From: Caloranaerobacter sp. TR13
GTDB taxonomy: Bacteria > Bacillota > Clostridia > Tissierellales > Thermohalobacteraceae
Assembly (NCBI RefSeq): GCF_001316435.1
Contig: NZ_JXLL01000001.1
Coordinates: 580,930-644,929 of the forward strand
Direction: 5' to 3'
DNA: 64,000 bases
Every line of letters begins with the position of its first letter. Positions within the stretch are counted from its first letter, which is position 1. A model generated the notes under the pieces. The model was not told the DNA's origin and made no database searches. It saw only the letters and a program-made list of their open reading frames with translations. The translations under genes and the position numbers were made by a program. This document shows positions 18,694 through 28,679 of this stretch, one piece after another.

Positions 18694-19781
18694 TATTTAC
18701 TCCTCCTTCTCAAGAAGGTAGGAATATCTAAATCATCTGTATCGAATTGTTTAACTTCGCTATTTGCTTTAACATTATTTTTATCTTCCAATTTTTTATT
18801 TATGTTTTTTACTCCACTCTCTTTTTTATTATGGTCAAAACCTGTTGCTATAACAGTAATCTTAATATCATCTTTTAAACTTTCATCAACAACTGCACCA
18901 AAAATAATGTTTGCATCTGGATCAACTGCCTGTTTAATTAAATCAGCAGCTTCATTTACTTCAAATAATCCTAAATTATTTCCTCCAGTTATGTTAAGTA
19001 ATACTCCTTTAGCTCCTTCAATAGAAGTTTCAAGTAAAGGACTTTGGATAGCTTGTTTTGCAGCTTCAATGGCTCTATTTTCTCCACTAGCCCTTCCAAT
19101 TCCCATATGAGCTAATCCTTGTTCTAACATAATAGTTTTAACATCGGCAAAATCAAGATTCACAAGACCTGGTACAGCAATCAAATCTGATATGCCTTGT
19201 ATACCTTGTCTCAAAACATCATCAGCAATTCTAAAAGCATCCATTATTGAAGTTTTCTTTTCAACTACTTGTAATAATCTGTCATTAGGTATTGTCACCA
19301 AAGTATCTACTCTAGATTTTAATTCTTCAACACCTTTTTCTGCATGAAGCATTCTTCTTCTACCTTCAAACATAAAAGGTTTTGTTACAACACCAACTGT
19401 TAATATTCCTAATTCTTTTGCTATTTCAGCAACTATAGGTGCAGCACCTGTTCCTGTACCTCCACCCATTCCAGCTGTTATAAAAACCATATCTGCTCCT
19501 TTGATTGCTTCAAGAATCTCATTTCTACTTTCTTCAGCAGCTTTCTTACCAATCTCTGGGTTCGCTCCTGCTCCTAAACCTTTAGTTAATTTCTCACCAA
19601 TTTGTATTTTAATTTCAGCTTTTGAAGTATGTAAAGCCTGTTTATCAGTATTTATAGCAATAAACTCAACACCTTTAACTTGTGACTCAATCATTCTATT
19701 AACTGCGTTATTGCCGCCACCACCTACACCAATAACTTTTATACAAGCAAACTGATCTAATTCTACATCAAATTCAAACAT
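18693..19781 (-). CDS. ftsZ: Cell division GTPase FtsZ
   Basis: A 362-residue tubulin homologue with the GTP-binding tubulin signature [10 protein letters not shown] (about residues 107-116) and N-terminal [15 protein letters not shown]. The T7 loop region is [22 protein letters not shown] variable linker is followed by the C-terminal tail [14 protein letters not shown], the peptide that binds FtsA and SepF. It forms the cytokinetic ring. It is the last gene of the division cluster, 26 bases after ftsA. Confidence 0.98.
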   Translation of the reverse strand: MFEFDVELDQFACIKVIGVGGGGNNAVNRMIESQVKGVEFIAINTDKQALHTSKAEIKIQIGEKLTKGLGAGANPEIGKKAAEESRNEILEAIKGADMVFITAGMGGGTGTGAAPIVAEIAKELGILTVGVVTKPFMFEGRRRMLHAEKGVEELKSRVDTLVTIPNDRLLQVVEKKTSIMDAFRIADDVLRQGIQGISDLIAVPGLVNLDFADVKTIMLEQGLAHMGIGRASGENRAIEAAKQAIQSPLLETSIEGAKGVLLNITGGNNLGLFEVNEAADLIKQAVDPDANIIFGAVVDESLKDDIKITVIATGFDHNKKESGVKNINKKLEDKNNVKANSEVKQFDTDDLDIPTFLRRRSK

Positions 19782-19806
19782 CGAATTCCCCCTTCGCTAT
19801 TGTTTT

Positions 19807-21054
19807 TTAGAAATACTCATCCCATATTGTTTTTAAAAACGACATTACGCTTTTTGTATTTTTGTTTCTTTTCTTACCTCTACTTTTCTTTATTTCTACA
19901 TTATTATATTCTATATAATAATTTAATTTCCTTTTAAAACCATAATTTACAAGACCAACTGCTGAAGAAAAAATAGGTTCTTGAGCTCCCATCTGAAAAG
20001 GTTGTCCAATTCGTACAGGTAATCCAAAAACTTCTATTCCTAATTCAGTAACACCCTTGAAATAACTAACACCTCCACCTGTTATTACCATACCAGTTAA
20101 TATCTTATCTTTAACTCTATTTTTTATTAAATCTATATTAATTAGCTCAAATATCTCCTTTATTCTAGCTTCAATTATTTCGGATAGTTGCATTTCATTA
20201 ATTTCTAAATTATTACTAAACCCTAAAGGGTTTATTTCAAAAACATTATTATCATCAGCTAACTTCGTATAAGCAACTCCAAATTTCTTTTTAATTTCTT
20301 CACTTCTATTAAAAGGTAATCTAAGTCCAACTGATATATCATTAGTAATATGATTGCCTGCAATAGGCAAAATATTTGAATATATCAAAGTTCCATTTTT
20401 AAAAACAGAAAAATCACTTGTTCCTGCACCAATATCTAACAGCAAAACTCCTAAATCCTTTTCATCTTTCGTTAAAACAGCTTCAGAAGTCGCTATAGGT
20501 TCCATTACAATGCCTAATACTTCTATACCTGCTTTATTAACACTTTTGACCAAATTAAGCACAGTAGTTGTTGACCCTACAATTATATCTGCCTCAACCT
20601 CTAGTCTTATCCCAACCATTCCTACAGGATCACTAATTTCATCATATCCATCAACTATATACTGTCTAGGTATTATATCAATAATTCTCTTATCTTGAGG
20701 TATTGATACAATCGTCGCTGAATTTAAAACTCTTTTTACGTCTTCAAAAGAAATCTCTTTATCATCGCTTGATACAGCTATAATTCCTTTATTTCTAAAG
20801 AGCTTTGTATATCCACCTGGGATATTTATATAAGCTTCATAAACTTCAAGATCTGCCATATTTTCAGCTTGGGTAACAGCTTCAAGTATAGCCTTAGTAG
20901 TTTCTTCTATATCTACTACAACACCTTTTTTTATACCTTTACATCTACTTTTACCTATCCCCACAATTTGTAATTGTCCATTACTATCTATTTCTGATAT
21001 AATTACACAAATTTTTGAACTGCCTAAATCTATCGAAGTAACAACATTCCCCAT
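19807..21054 (-). CDS. ftsA: Cell division protein FtsA
   Basis: A 415-residue actin-fold protein. It has the phosphate-1 motif DLGSSKICVIISE near the N-terminus, phosphate-2 LLDIGAGTSDFSVFKNG and the adenosine motif GMVITGGGVSYFKGV. A basic C-terminal tail (KSRGKKRNKN) ends in an amphipathic helix MSFLKTIWDEYF, as expected for membrane attachment. It tethers FtsZ to the membrane. Confidence 0.93.
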   Translation of the reverse strand: MGNVVTSIDLGSSKICVIISEIDSNGQLQIVGIGKSRCKGIKKGVVVDIEETTKAILEAVTQAENMADLEVYEAYINIPGGYTKLFRNKGIIAVSSDDKEISFEDVKRVLNSATIVSIPQDKRIIDIIPRQYIVDGYDEISDPVGMVGIRLEVEADIIVGSTTTVLNLVKSVNKAGIEVLGIVMEPIATSEAVLTKDEKDLGVLLLDIGAGTSDFSVFKNGTLIYSNILPIAGNHITNDISVGLRLPFNRSEEIKKKFGVAYTKLADDNNVFEINPLGFSNNLEINEMQLSEIIEARIKEIFELINIDLIKNRVKDKILTGMVITGGGVSYFKGVTELGIEVFGLPVRIGQPFQMGAQEPIFSSAVGLVNYGFKRKLNYYIEYNNVEIKKSRGKKRNKNTKSVMSFLKTIWDEYF

Positions 21055-21089
21055 ATGTTTACGCCCCCTTTAAAAGCTCAACCCCTTTT

Positions 21090-21419
21090 TTACCTATTAA
21101 TAAGTATCCTTCTAATAATAGCAAAATTCTGGAATAATCTACTTCCAAATGCAAAAATAGCTGCATAGTAAAGGGGCACTCCTAATCTATCTCCAATATA
21201 AGCTAAAAATGCTGCTAATATTGCATTTCCAAAGAATCCTGTAACAAAAATACGTGTATCAAATTTTTGTTCTAAATTTGCTCTAATTCCCCCAAAAACT
21301 GAATCCAAACATGCTAGTATTGCAACTGAAATATATAATGAATAACTCGTCGAATAAGTCACAGGTATATAAAATCCTATCAATACACCTATTAAAATAC
21401 CTAAAAGTGCTAAAATCAT
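21090..21419 (-). CDS. sbp: Small basic family membrane protein (SBP)
   Basis: A 109-residue membrane protein with three or four hydrophobic segments and the family motif VAILACLDSVFGGIRANLEQKFD. Small basic proteins of this type accompany DUF881 genes and ftsA/ftsQ in many Firmicutes; the function is unknown. The start is set at ATG 21419 with GAGGGTG upstream. The reading frame overlaps or abuts the preceding DUF881 gene. Confidence 0.88.
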   Translation of the reverse strand: MILALLGILIGVLIGFYIPVTYSTSYSLYISVAILACLDSVFGGIRANLEQKFDTRIFVTGFFGNAILAAFLAYIGDRLGVPLYYAAIFAFGSRLFQNFAIIRRILINR

Positions 21420-21420
21420 T

Positions 21421-22149
21421 TTATTCACCCTCTTCTATAGGCTTAGCCTGATTAAAAGTAATGTTACCCCAATATCTTGGGATAAAAATATTATCACTTA
21501 TTTTAGTCTGTATTTTTATATTTCTAACTTCTTTTAGTATATATCCATTTGTATTAGGTGCATTTATAGCTGCATATAATACCTTAGGGTCTCCTATTGC
21601 TTTTATTACAAATGGAGAAGCTAGCCTTTCTTTATTTACTGTTATAATAGGTCCTCCACATTTTATTTCAGACCTTGATAAAATTCTCTGTCCATTAATA
21701 CTTATTGCTTCAGCACCAGCTGCACTTAAATCATTAATCAATTTTAGAACATCTAAGTCATGTACTAAATCATAATTTACATTTTCTCCATAAGAAACCT
21801 CTTTATCGTTATCCTCCATTTTAATTATAATACCTGGTCCTTGAACATCTTCTAAACCTATTTCAAATCTTATATCTTTAATCTCTTGCTCAAGCAGTTC
21901 AGCAAAAGAATCTTTATCTACGATAGCTTTATGATATTTATTTATCTCGCTTTTTTTCTCTTCTATTAATCTCTTTAGATTACTAATTTCTCTTTTGTAA
22001 TTATTAATTTCCTTTTTTGTCATCTTAATCGAGTTTAAAGATACTAGTGTATAATCATCAATATTCTGTTTAAATTGAAATGAAAAAAGTATTCCAGTAA
22101 TAATAGTAACTATCAATATAGTTATATTGCCAATATATTTTTTATCCAT
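21421..22149 (-). CDS. DUF881 protein (second of a tandem pair)
   Basis: A 242-residue protein with an N-terminal anchor (about residues 5-22), an extracytoplasmic coiled coil (about 30-85) and the DUF881 domain (EVSYGENVNYDLVHDLDVLKLINDLSAAGAEAISINGQRI). The family is of unknown function and is linked to division gene clusters. It is a diverged tandem paralogue of the gene just upstream, with the same layout and the shared AAGAEAIS-NxQR core. The start is set at ATG 22149, preceded by AAGGTG. Confidence 0.88.
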   Translation of the reverse strand: MDKKYIGNITILIVTIITGILFSFQFKQNIDDYTLVSLNSIKMTKKEINNYKREISNLKRLIEEKKSEINKYHKAIVDKDSFAELLEQEIKDIRFEIGLEDVQGPGIIIKMEDNDKEVSYGENVNYDLVHDLDVLKLINDLSAAGAEAISINGQRILSRSEIKCGGPIITVNKERLASPFVIKAIGDPKVLYAAINAPNTNGYILKEVRNIKIQTKISDNIFIPRYWGNITFNQAKPIEEGE

Positions 22150-22167
22150 CCTTCTCACCTTATTTTT

Positions 22168-22902
22168 TTAATCAGTAGCATTATCTATTGGCTTTGCATA
22201 TTTAAATTCATTTAGTCTTGTATATCTAGGTATTTCTATATTTTTTTCTTCTTTGATTTGTACATCTAGATTAAATAAATTTTCCATATACCAAACCACT
22301 CCTCCTTTAAGTCTAAGAGCTGATTCTAAAATCTTTGGTTCACCAATTGCCTTAATTATAAAAGGAGGACCATACGAAACACCATTAATCTCAAGATGAT
22401 TCCCAGCAGGCACTATTTCAGTAAATCCTGTATATCTCTGTTCATTAACAGAAATTGCTTCTGCACCTGCAGCATTTAGATTACTAATTATCTCTAACAA
22501 AAAGTCATAATTATTAACTATAATGCTTGTATCGTCTCCAAATTGTACTTCAATAGGTGGATCATTTACTACTACTATTATACCTGGTCCTTTTACTGGC
22601 TCATATCCACCAAACATCCTATATTTCTGCAATTCTTTCATCAAATTTTTAATATAGACATTTTCTTCAGCAGCATTTTTTTCATACTGTTTTACTTTAG
22701 ATTCTAAGCTATTTAATTCCTCTAACAATTTTTCCTTTTCATCTTTTAGCTTTTTTAATTCTAAAGCCAATTGCTGTGCACTTTTAGTCGGCAAAATACC
22801 GTTGCCTACAGTTTCATTAACTGTTTTAAATTGTATTGCTATAATTATTCCAAGTATTAAGCATACCAAAGCAAATGCTATTTTACTCTTTAACTCTCTC
22901 AT
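22168..22902 (-). CDS. DUF881 protein (first of a tandem pair)
   Basis: A 244-residue protein with an N-terminal membrane anchor (about residues 8-25), a strong coiled coil (about 40-85) and the DUF881 domain (GPGIIVVVNDPP...NLNAAGAEAISVNEQRYTGFTEIVPAG). It is followed 9-18 bases later by its paralogue. It sits between ftsQ and ftsA, which suggests a division-related extracellular role. That is inference from position. Confidence 0.88.
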   Translation of the reverse strand: MRELKSKIAFALVCLILGIIIAIQFKTVNETVGNGILPTKSAQQLALELKKLKDEKEKLLEELNSLESKVKQYEKNAAEENVYIKNLMKELQKYRMFGGYEPVKGPGIIVVVNDPPIEVQFGDDTSIIVNNYDFLLEIISNLNAAGAEAISVNEQRYTGFTEIVPAGNHLEINGVSYGPPFIIKAIGEPKILESALRLKGGVVWYMENLFNLDVQIKEEKNIEIPRYTRLNEFKYAKPIDNATD

Positions 22903-22916
22903 TATATTTTATCCTC

Positions 22917-23669
22917 CTAGTCACCTTCTGGTATGAAAATAGGACTATCTCCCTTATTAAAATAAATTGTACCTTTATCTATACCTCTATTTTTCAAATC
23001 ATCAAGTATTTTAATAGTAAAGCTTAATTTATATTTTACATTATTTAGGTATCCAAATGCAACTTTAATACCAGATTTTAAATAGATTACTATATTAGAC
23101 TTATTATCTATTTTAACTTTTTTCATTTCTTTATATAGACCAATTTTTTTGCAATCTTTAATTAAATCTATTATTTTTTCTAAACTAATATTATTTTCTA
23201 ATGAAATTTTTTTGCCAATTGAAATATCTTTAATATTAATACCTTCAATTTCTAACAGATTCTCTTTTTTATAAGCTAATAAATTCAAGACATATCCTTC
23301 ATCATCTATATATATATATGAATCTAAATAAGGTATAAGTAAAAATTCATTTCTTTCTTTTATTGTAATTACAAGCTTATTAGGAAAAAGTCTTTTTATA
23401 TTTACAGATTTTACATATGGATGAGATAATAAATTTTCTTTTGCTTCTTGAGTTCGTATTTTAAAAATATTTTCCCCATAATTTAGCCCAGAAGCTAAAA
23501 TAACTTTTTCATCATCTAAAACATCATTTCCTTGAATTGCTATTTCTGAAATGTCAAAGAAACTCGTTTTAGTTGATAAAATAATAAAAATCGATATTAA
23601 AAAAAACAATAATATTGTAATAAGTCCTATCTTTTTTTTTCGTATTTTCCTTTCAATATTATTAGTCAC
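22917..23669 (-). CDS. ftsQ: Cell division protein FtsQ/DivIB
   Basis: A 250-residue bitopic protein with a basic cytoplasmic tail (KIRKKK), one membrane span (about residues 13-32) and an extracytoplasmic POTRA domain (ISEIAIQGNDVLDDEKVILASGLNYGENIFKI). A beta domain follows, with the FtsQ-typical PNKLVITIKERNEFLLI. It acts in the divisome with FtsL/DivIC. It lies between murA and the DUF881 pair. Confidence 0.9.
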   Translation of the reverse strand: MTNNIERKIRKKKIGLITILLFFLISIFIILSTKTSFFDISEIAIQGNDVLDDEKVILASGLNYGENIFKIRTQEAKENLLSHPYVKSVNIKRLFPNKLVITIKERNEFLLIPYLDSYIYIDDEGYVLNLLAYKKENLLEIEGINIKDISIGKKISLENNISLEKIIDLIKDCKKIGLYKEMKKVKIDNKSNIVIYLKSGIKVAFGYLNNVKYKLSFTIKILDDLKNRGIDKGTIYFNKGDSPIFIPEGD

Positions 23670-23701
23670 TTTAAATCACTCCTGTAGCTTATCCATCAAT
23701 T

Positions 23702-23722
23702 AAAAAGCAGCAATAAGCTGCT
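23702..23722 (-). terminator. Possible weak terminator after murA
   Basis: A short hairpin (GCAGC, loop TTATT, GCTGC), followed on the minus strand by TTTTT, overlaps the murA stop. It probably gives partial termination before ftsQ, which has no obvious separate promoter. Confidence 0.6.
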
Positions 23723-24974
23723 AAAATATTTTCTGTATATCTGCTCCCAAAGATGCTAAATTTTTCTCAAAATCCTGATAACCTCTATCTATATGATATA
23801 TATTTTCAACTATAGTAGTTCCTTTAGCTGCTAAACCTGCTAATACTAAAGCAGCTCCACCTCTTAAGTCTTTGGCCGTCACTTTTGCACCAGTTAATTC
23901 TTTAACTCCTTTTATTATCGCTACTCTTCCTTCAGTTTTTATCTTGGCCCCCATTCTAACTAATTCATCAACGTGTTTAAATCTATTTTCAAATATAGTT
24001 TCGCATACCACACTTGTTCCATTAGCTAATGACAAAAGAGCTATCATTTGAGCTTGCATATCTGTTGGAAAACCAGGGTAAGGTAAAGTTCTAATAGATT
24101 CAACAGCATTAGGTCTTTTTGGACCTATTATCTTTAAAGTCGTACAATTGTTATAAATCATACATCCAGCTTCTCTGAGCTTTGCTATTATTGAATTCAA
24201 GTGTTCAACTTCTATATTTTTTAAGACAACTTCTCCGCCAGTTATGGCAGAAGCTACCATGAAAGTTCCAGCAACTATTCTATCAGGAATAACTGTATGC
24301 TCTACTCCATGTAATTTATCAACACCATCTATTCTTATTGCACTTGTACCTGCTCCATATATTTTTGCACCAGCGGAATTAAGAAAGTTTTGAAGATCGA
24401 CTATTTCAGGCTCCTTAGCTGCATTTCTGATTATTGTAGTTCCTTTAGCTCTAACTGCAGCTAACATAATATTTTCAGTTGCTCCTACACTAGGATAATC
24501 TAATTGAATTTCACACCCTTTTAATTGCTCAGCACAACAATATATATAACCATGAGCTTCTTTAATATCTGCCCCAAGTGCTTTAAGAGCTTTAAGATGT
24601 AAATCAATAGGTCTCGGCCCAATGTCACACCCGCCTGGATAAGATATTTCGACTTGACCACATCTTGCTAGCATAGCTCCCATCAAAATGATTGAAGAGC
24701 GCATTTCTCTAACCAAATCTTCAGGTATCCTAATTTCCGAAAAAGGCCTTGAGTCTATTGTCATGATATCATCTACTCTATTAACTTTACATCCAATCGA
24801 TTCTAATATTTGTTCCATTACATCTACATCTCTAATTTTGGGTATGTTAAAAATAGTGCTTACACTATTAGTTATAACAGAAGCAGCAAGAATAGGTAAC
24901 GCAGAGTTTTTAGCACCACCTATAGTAATTTCTCCTACGAGTCTTTTTCCACCTTCTATAATATACTTACTCAT
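23721..24974 (-). CDS. murA: UDP-N-acetylglucosamine 1-carboxyvinyltransferase
   Basis: A 417-residue enzyme that transfers enolpyruvate from phosphoenolpyruvate to UDP-GlcNAc, the first committed step of peptidoglycan synthesis. It has the N-terminal GAKNSALPILAA, the active-site loop region YPGGCDIGPRPIDLHLKAL with the fosfomycin-target cysteine (C in GGCDIG), and the C-terminal DLRGGAALVLAGLAAKGTT. It sits between murG and ftsQ. Its leader has an unusual inverted repeat next to the ribosome site (24987-25058). Confidence 0.97.
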   Translation of the reverse strand: MSKYIIEGGKRLVGEITIGGAKNSALPILAASVITNSVSTIFNIPKIRDVDVMEQILESIGCKVNRVDDIMTIDSRPFSEIRIPEDLVREMRSSIILMGAMLARCGQVEISYPGGCDIGPRPIDLHLKALKALGADIKEAHGYIYCCAEQLKGCEIQLDYPSVGATENIMLAAVRAKGTTIIRNAAKEPEIVDLQNFLNSAGAKIYGAGTSAIRIDGVDKLHGVEHTVIPDRIVAGTFMVASAITGGEVVLKNIEVEHLNSIIAKLREAGCMIYNNCTTLKIIGPKRPNAVESIRTLPYPGFPTDMQAQMIALLSLANGTSVVCETIFENRFKHVDELVRMGAKIKTEGRVAIIKGVKELTGAKVTAKDLRGGAALVLAGLAAKGTTIVENIYHIDRGYQDFEKNLASLGADIQKIF

Positions 24975-24986
24975 AATTACACCTCC

Positions 24987-25058
24987 AGAATATGCACCGT
25001 ACCTATGTATAAAGTCTTTTTTTAAAAAAACAATATATAAATATCTTATGCATATTCT
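24987..25058 (-). promoter_or_regulatory. murA leader: inverted repeat and possible promoter
   Basis: Perfect 10-base arms (AGAATATGCA at 24987-24996, TGCATATTCT at 25049-25058) flank an A/T-rich stretch. The downstream arm ends immediately before the murA ribosome site GGAGGTG. Within the loop, TTGTTT and TATACA with 16-base spacing could be a weak promoter on the minus strand. Function is inferred only. Confidence 0.35.
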
Positions 25059-25077
25059 TAAGAGGTGTTACAAAATA

Positions 25078-26184
25078 CTATTTTTCTTTAATTAAATCTA
25101 TAATCATTCTAAAAATTCTATCAGTAGCATCTATCTTAGCTAATTTCCTACTTTGCTGAGCCATAGATTCTAATTTGTTTTTATCATTTAGTAATTCATT
25201 TATCTTTTCATTTAATATTTTGCCATTAAGGTCTTTTTCTAAAATCATAACACTCGCACCTTGTTTTTCTAAAGCTCTTGCATTGAATTCTTGGTGATTC
25301 TCTGCTGTATAACTCTTTGGTATTAGTATGCTTGGAACCCCTACAGCAGTAATTTCTGCAATAGTTATTGCACCAGCACTAGTTATAACAAGGTCTGAGG
25401 AAGCTAAAACATTAGGCATATCATATAAATATGGTACTACTTTAATATTTTCTTTTAAGCTTTCAATAGAACCTACTTTTTTATTTAAACTATTCATAAA
25501 GTCTTCATAAAATCTCTTTCCTGTTACATGAATGATTTGCATTCTTCCCCCTATATTCTTCTGGATAACTTCAAACATTGCTTCATTTAATTTTTTCTGT
25601 CCACCACTTCCTCCAAAAGAAAGAATAAGAGGACTAATCTTTTCAGTTGACTTAACTTTATTCTTATTAACTTTCAAAAAGTCATCTCTAACTGGATTTC
25701 CAGTTATAGTCACTTTGTTCGGATCGTAAAAATATTTTACAGATTCTTCAAAACTTCCAGCAACTTTATCAACAAATCTAGAAAGAATCCTATTAGTTAC
25801 TCCTGGATATGCATTTTGTTCGTGAATTAACGTTGGTATTTTCTTTAAAGCTGAAATAAATACTACAGGACCACAAACATATCCACCAGTTCCTATAACT
25901 ACATCAGGTTGAAACTCATTTATTATTTTTCTTGCGTCATTAAGTCCTTTTAGTAAAGTCTTTATTGAATCTAAAGTATCTAAAGATAATTTCCTTTTGA
26001 AGCCTTTTACACGTATCGCCTTGAATTCAAATCCTTCTCTAGGTACCAGTTCTGCTTCTAAACCTTTCTCAGTTCCAACATATAAAATAGTAGCATTTTG
26101 AATTTCTTCCTTTATTTTGTTTGCAATTGCTAAAGCAGGATAGATATGCCCTCCAGTTCCTCCACCAGTAATTAAGAATTTCAT
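25078..26184 (-). CDS. murG: UDP-GlcNAc:lipid I N-acetylglucosaminyltransferase MurG
   Basis: A 368-residue membrane-associated GT28 glycosyltransferase that converts lipid I to lipid II. Motifs are the N-terminal G-loop TGGGTGGHIYPALAIA, HEQNAYPG, SFGGSGGQKKLN, and the C-terminal donor site SAGAITIAEITAVGVPSILIPKSYTAENHQ. It lies 5 bases from the FtsW/SpoVE gene. Confidence 0.97.
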   Translation of the reverse strand: MKFLITGGGTGGHIYPALAIANKIKEEIQNATILYVGTEKGLEAELVPREGFEFKAIRVKGFKRKLSLDTLDSIKTLLKGLNDARKIINEFQPDVVIGTGGYVCGPVVFISALKKIPTLIHEQNAYPGVTNRILSRFVDKVAGSFEESVKYFYDPNKVTITGNPVRDDFLKVNKNKVKSTEKISPLILSFGGSGGQKKLNEAMFEVIQKNIGGRMQIIHVTGKRFYEDFMNSLNKKVGSIESLKENIKVVPYLYDMPNVLASSDLVITSAGAITIAEITAVGVPSILIPKSYTAENHQEFNARALEKQGASVMILEKDLNGKILNEKINELLNDKNKLESMAQQSRKLAKIDATDRIFRMIIDLIKEK

Positions 26185-26188
26185 ATCT

Positions 26189-27292
26189 TCAACTCCTATC
26201 TAAATCTGTATATCTTGAAATATTAAGTAGTATACCAATTGCTGACATAAATATTAAAAGTGATGTACCACCAAAACTAACAAATGGTAAAGGTATCCCA
26301 GTAGGAGGTATAGAAGAAGTAACAACTGCTATATGTATCATTGACTGAACAGTTATTAGAGCTACTATGCCTGAAGCTAATAAACAACCAAATAAATCTC
26401 TTGTGTTTACAGCTATTCTAATTCCTCTCCATATTAGAATTAAGAATAATATTATCACAGTTACACATCCAACAAAACCAAGTTCCTCACCAATTATTGC
26501 AAATATAAAGTCATTATATGGTTCAGGTATGTAAAAGAATTTTTGTCTACTTTTCCCCAAACCCAAACCAAATATTCCTCCTGAACCTAAAGCATACAAT
26601 GATTGAACTAATTGCCAACCAACTGTATCTTTATATTTAAAAGGATCTAGAAATGCTAAAATCCTTTTTCTTCTAAAATCCTCCTTTAAAATAGCTCCTA
26701 CTACTCCTCCTAGCCCAAGTAACACGAAAAATGTTAAATGTAAAAATCTCATTCCAGCAATAAATAACATAATCATAAGTGTTAATCCTAAAGTTGCACT
26801 AGTACTCAAATCTTTTTGAATTATTATCAATCCACAAGCAATCCCTATAATAATAAGAGATGGCATTACTCCTTTGAAAAAAGATTCTATCTTGTCTTTT
26901 TTTCTAGCCAAATATGAAGCTAAATATATTATTGAACCTAATTTTATAGCTTCTGAAGGCTGAAAAGTTGTAAATCCTAAATTTATCCATCTTCTTGCAC
27001 CATGAAATTCAGTACCAAGTGGAGTAAAAATTAATAGACCTAAAACTATACTTATCAAGAAAATTAATTTAGATAGTTTCTGTAATCTCCAATAATCAAA
27101 ATTCATAAAAAATATCATAGCAAATAGCCCAAGTACACTAAAAAACATCTGCTTTTTCAAAAAGAAGTATCCATCTTTCATTTTATAATATGCTTCTGGA
27201 TAACTAGAACTAAAAACCATAATTATACCAATAAAAACTAAAAGGATAGTTACAATCATTAAAGTAAAATCACAGGCTCTCTTTTTTATCAT
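26189..27292 (-). CDS. ftsW: SEDS-family peptidoglycan polymerase FtsW/SpoVE
   Basis: A 367-residue integral membrane protein with about ten membrane segments and SEDS hallmarks: ARRWINLGFTTFQPSEAIKLG, the PEPYNDFIFAIIGEELGF loop and the C-terminal PPTGIPLPFVSFGGTSLL. SEDS proteins polymerise lipid II with a class B PBP partner, here probably the PASTA PBP upstream. I cannot tell FtsW from SpoVE by sequence. The start overlaps the end of murD by 23 bases, a sign of translational coupling. Confidence 0.93.
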   Translation of the reverse strand: MIKKRACDFTLMIVTILLVFIGIIMVFSSSYPEAYYKMKDGYFFLKKQMFFSVLGLFAMIFFMNFDYWRLQKLSKLIFLISIVLGLLIFTPLGTEFHGARRWINLGFTTFQPSEAIKLGSIIYLASYLARKKDKIESFFKGVMPSLIIIGIACGLIIIQKDLSTSATLGLTLMIMLFIAGMRFLHLTFFVLLGLGGVVGAILKEDFRRKRILAFLDPFKYKDTVGWQLVQSLYALGSGGIFGLGLGKSRQKFFYIPEPYNDFIFAIIGEELGFVGCVTVIILFLILIWRGIRIAVNTRDLFGCLLASGIVALITVQSMIHIAVVTSSIPPTGIPLPFVSFGGTSLLIFMSAIGILLNISRYTDLDRS

Positions 27293-28652
27293 TATTAAGC
27301 CCCCTCAAACTATTGACTGCTCTCTTAAAATCTTTACCCCTTTCCTCAAAATTCTTATACATATCCCAGCTAGCACAAGCAGGTGAAAGCAGTACATTAT
27401 CACCACTTTTAGCTAATTCATAACTTTTCTCAACTGCCTTCTCCATATTTTCTACTATATGTATATTCCTAAAGCCCAATTTTATTGCAGCATCTTTTAT
27501 TTTTATAGCTGTCTCACCAAGTAATATTAACTCTTTCACTTTATTGTTAAAGCTACTTATAAATTCATCAAATTCATTCCCTTTATCTAGACCACCAGCT
27601 ATAAGAATTATTGGGCTTTCTATAGCTTCAATAGCCTTTATTGCAGCATCTGGATTGGTAGCTTTTGAATCATTATAAAAACTAACACCATTAATTTCGT
27701 CAACAAACTCAAGCCTGTGCTCTACCCCTTCAAAATTTCTTAAAGTATCAGCAATTACTTCTAAGTCTACCCCCATTACCCAGCCGACACTAACCGCAGC
27801 AAGTGCATTCTCCAAGTTATGTTTACCAGGTATCTTTATTTCATTACATGAAATAACAGGTATTATTTTCTTTCCATCATTCACTACTATTTTATTATCT
27901 TTTACATATACACCATTTTCTAATTCATGGCATTGGCTAAAAAATATAATATTTGAGCACACTTCACTTGATAATTTTCTTAAAAGTTTATCATCATAGT
28001 TAAGTATTGTATAATCATCTTTATCCTGATTAGCAAATATTTTCTTTTTAGCATTTATATAATTATCAAAGGAACCATGCCATTTCAAATGGTCAGGAGT
28101 TATATTAAGAATAACACTAGCCTTAGGTTTAAAGTATTTTGTACTCTCTAATTGAAAACTACTAACTTCCACTACAAAAATATCATTTTTGTTCGAGTTA
28201 ATTAATTTCCATAATATTCCTACTCCAACATTCCCTGTTACATGACATACCTTGTTAGCATTCTTAAAAACTTCTCCTATTAAGGTCGTGGTAGTTGTTT
28301 TACCATTAGTACCCGTAATAGCAATAAATTGATTAGATGAAATTCTGTATGCTAACTCAATATCGGTAATAACTTCAATACCTTTTTCTACAGCTTTACT
28401 AATTATAGGTAAATTTAAAGGTATTCCAGGACTTTTTATTATTAAATCAATATTATCCAAATCAACATCATTAGTACCTAAAACATATTTGACTTTTATA
28501 CCTCTTAACTCATCAATATATGGCTTTAATTCATCTTCTTTCTTTCTATCACTAATTATGATATTAACATTTAGCTTATTTAGTGCTTTAGCTGTTGAAA
28601 CACCACTAATACCTAATCCCAAAATCAAAATATTTCTATATTTAAGTTCCAA
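27270..28652 (-). CDS. murD: UDP-N-acetylmuramoyl-L-alanine:D-glutamate ligase
   Basis: A 460-residue cytosolic Mur ligase that adds D-glutamate. It has an N-terminal Rossmann-like domain (LILGLGISGVSTAKAL), central ATP-binding GTNGKTTTTTLIGE, the HLKWHGSFDNY segment and the C-terminal domain with VEHRLEFVDEINGVSFYNDSKATNPDA. It follows mraY by 27 bases. Confidence 0.96.
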   Translation of the reverse strand: MELKYRNILILGLGISGVSTAKALNKLNVNIIISDRKKEDELKPYIDELRGIKVKYVLGTNDVDLDNIDLIIKSPGIPLNLPIISKAVEKGIEVITDIELAYRISSNQFIAITGTNGKTTTTTLIGEVFKNANKVCHVTGNVGVGILWKLINSNKNDIFVVEVSSFQLESTKYFKPKASVILNITPDHLKWHGSFDNYINAKKKIFANQDKDDYTILNYDDKLLRKLSSEVCSNIIFFSQCHELENGVYVKDNKIVVNDGKKIIPVISCNEIKIPGKHNLENALAAVSVGWVMGVDLEVIADTLRNFEGVEHRLEFVDEINGVSFYNDSKATNPDAAIKAIEAIESPIILIAGGLDKGNEFDEFISSFNNKVKELILLGETAIKIKDAAIKLGFRNIHIVENMEKAVEKSYELAKSGDNVLLSPACASWDMYKNFEERGKDFKRAVNSLRGLNNDKKESL

Positions 28653-28679
28653 TTATATCACCTACTTTAAAAAATAATT

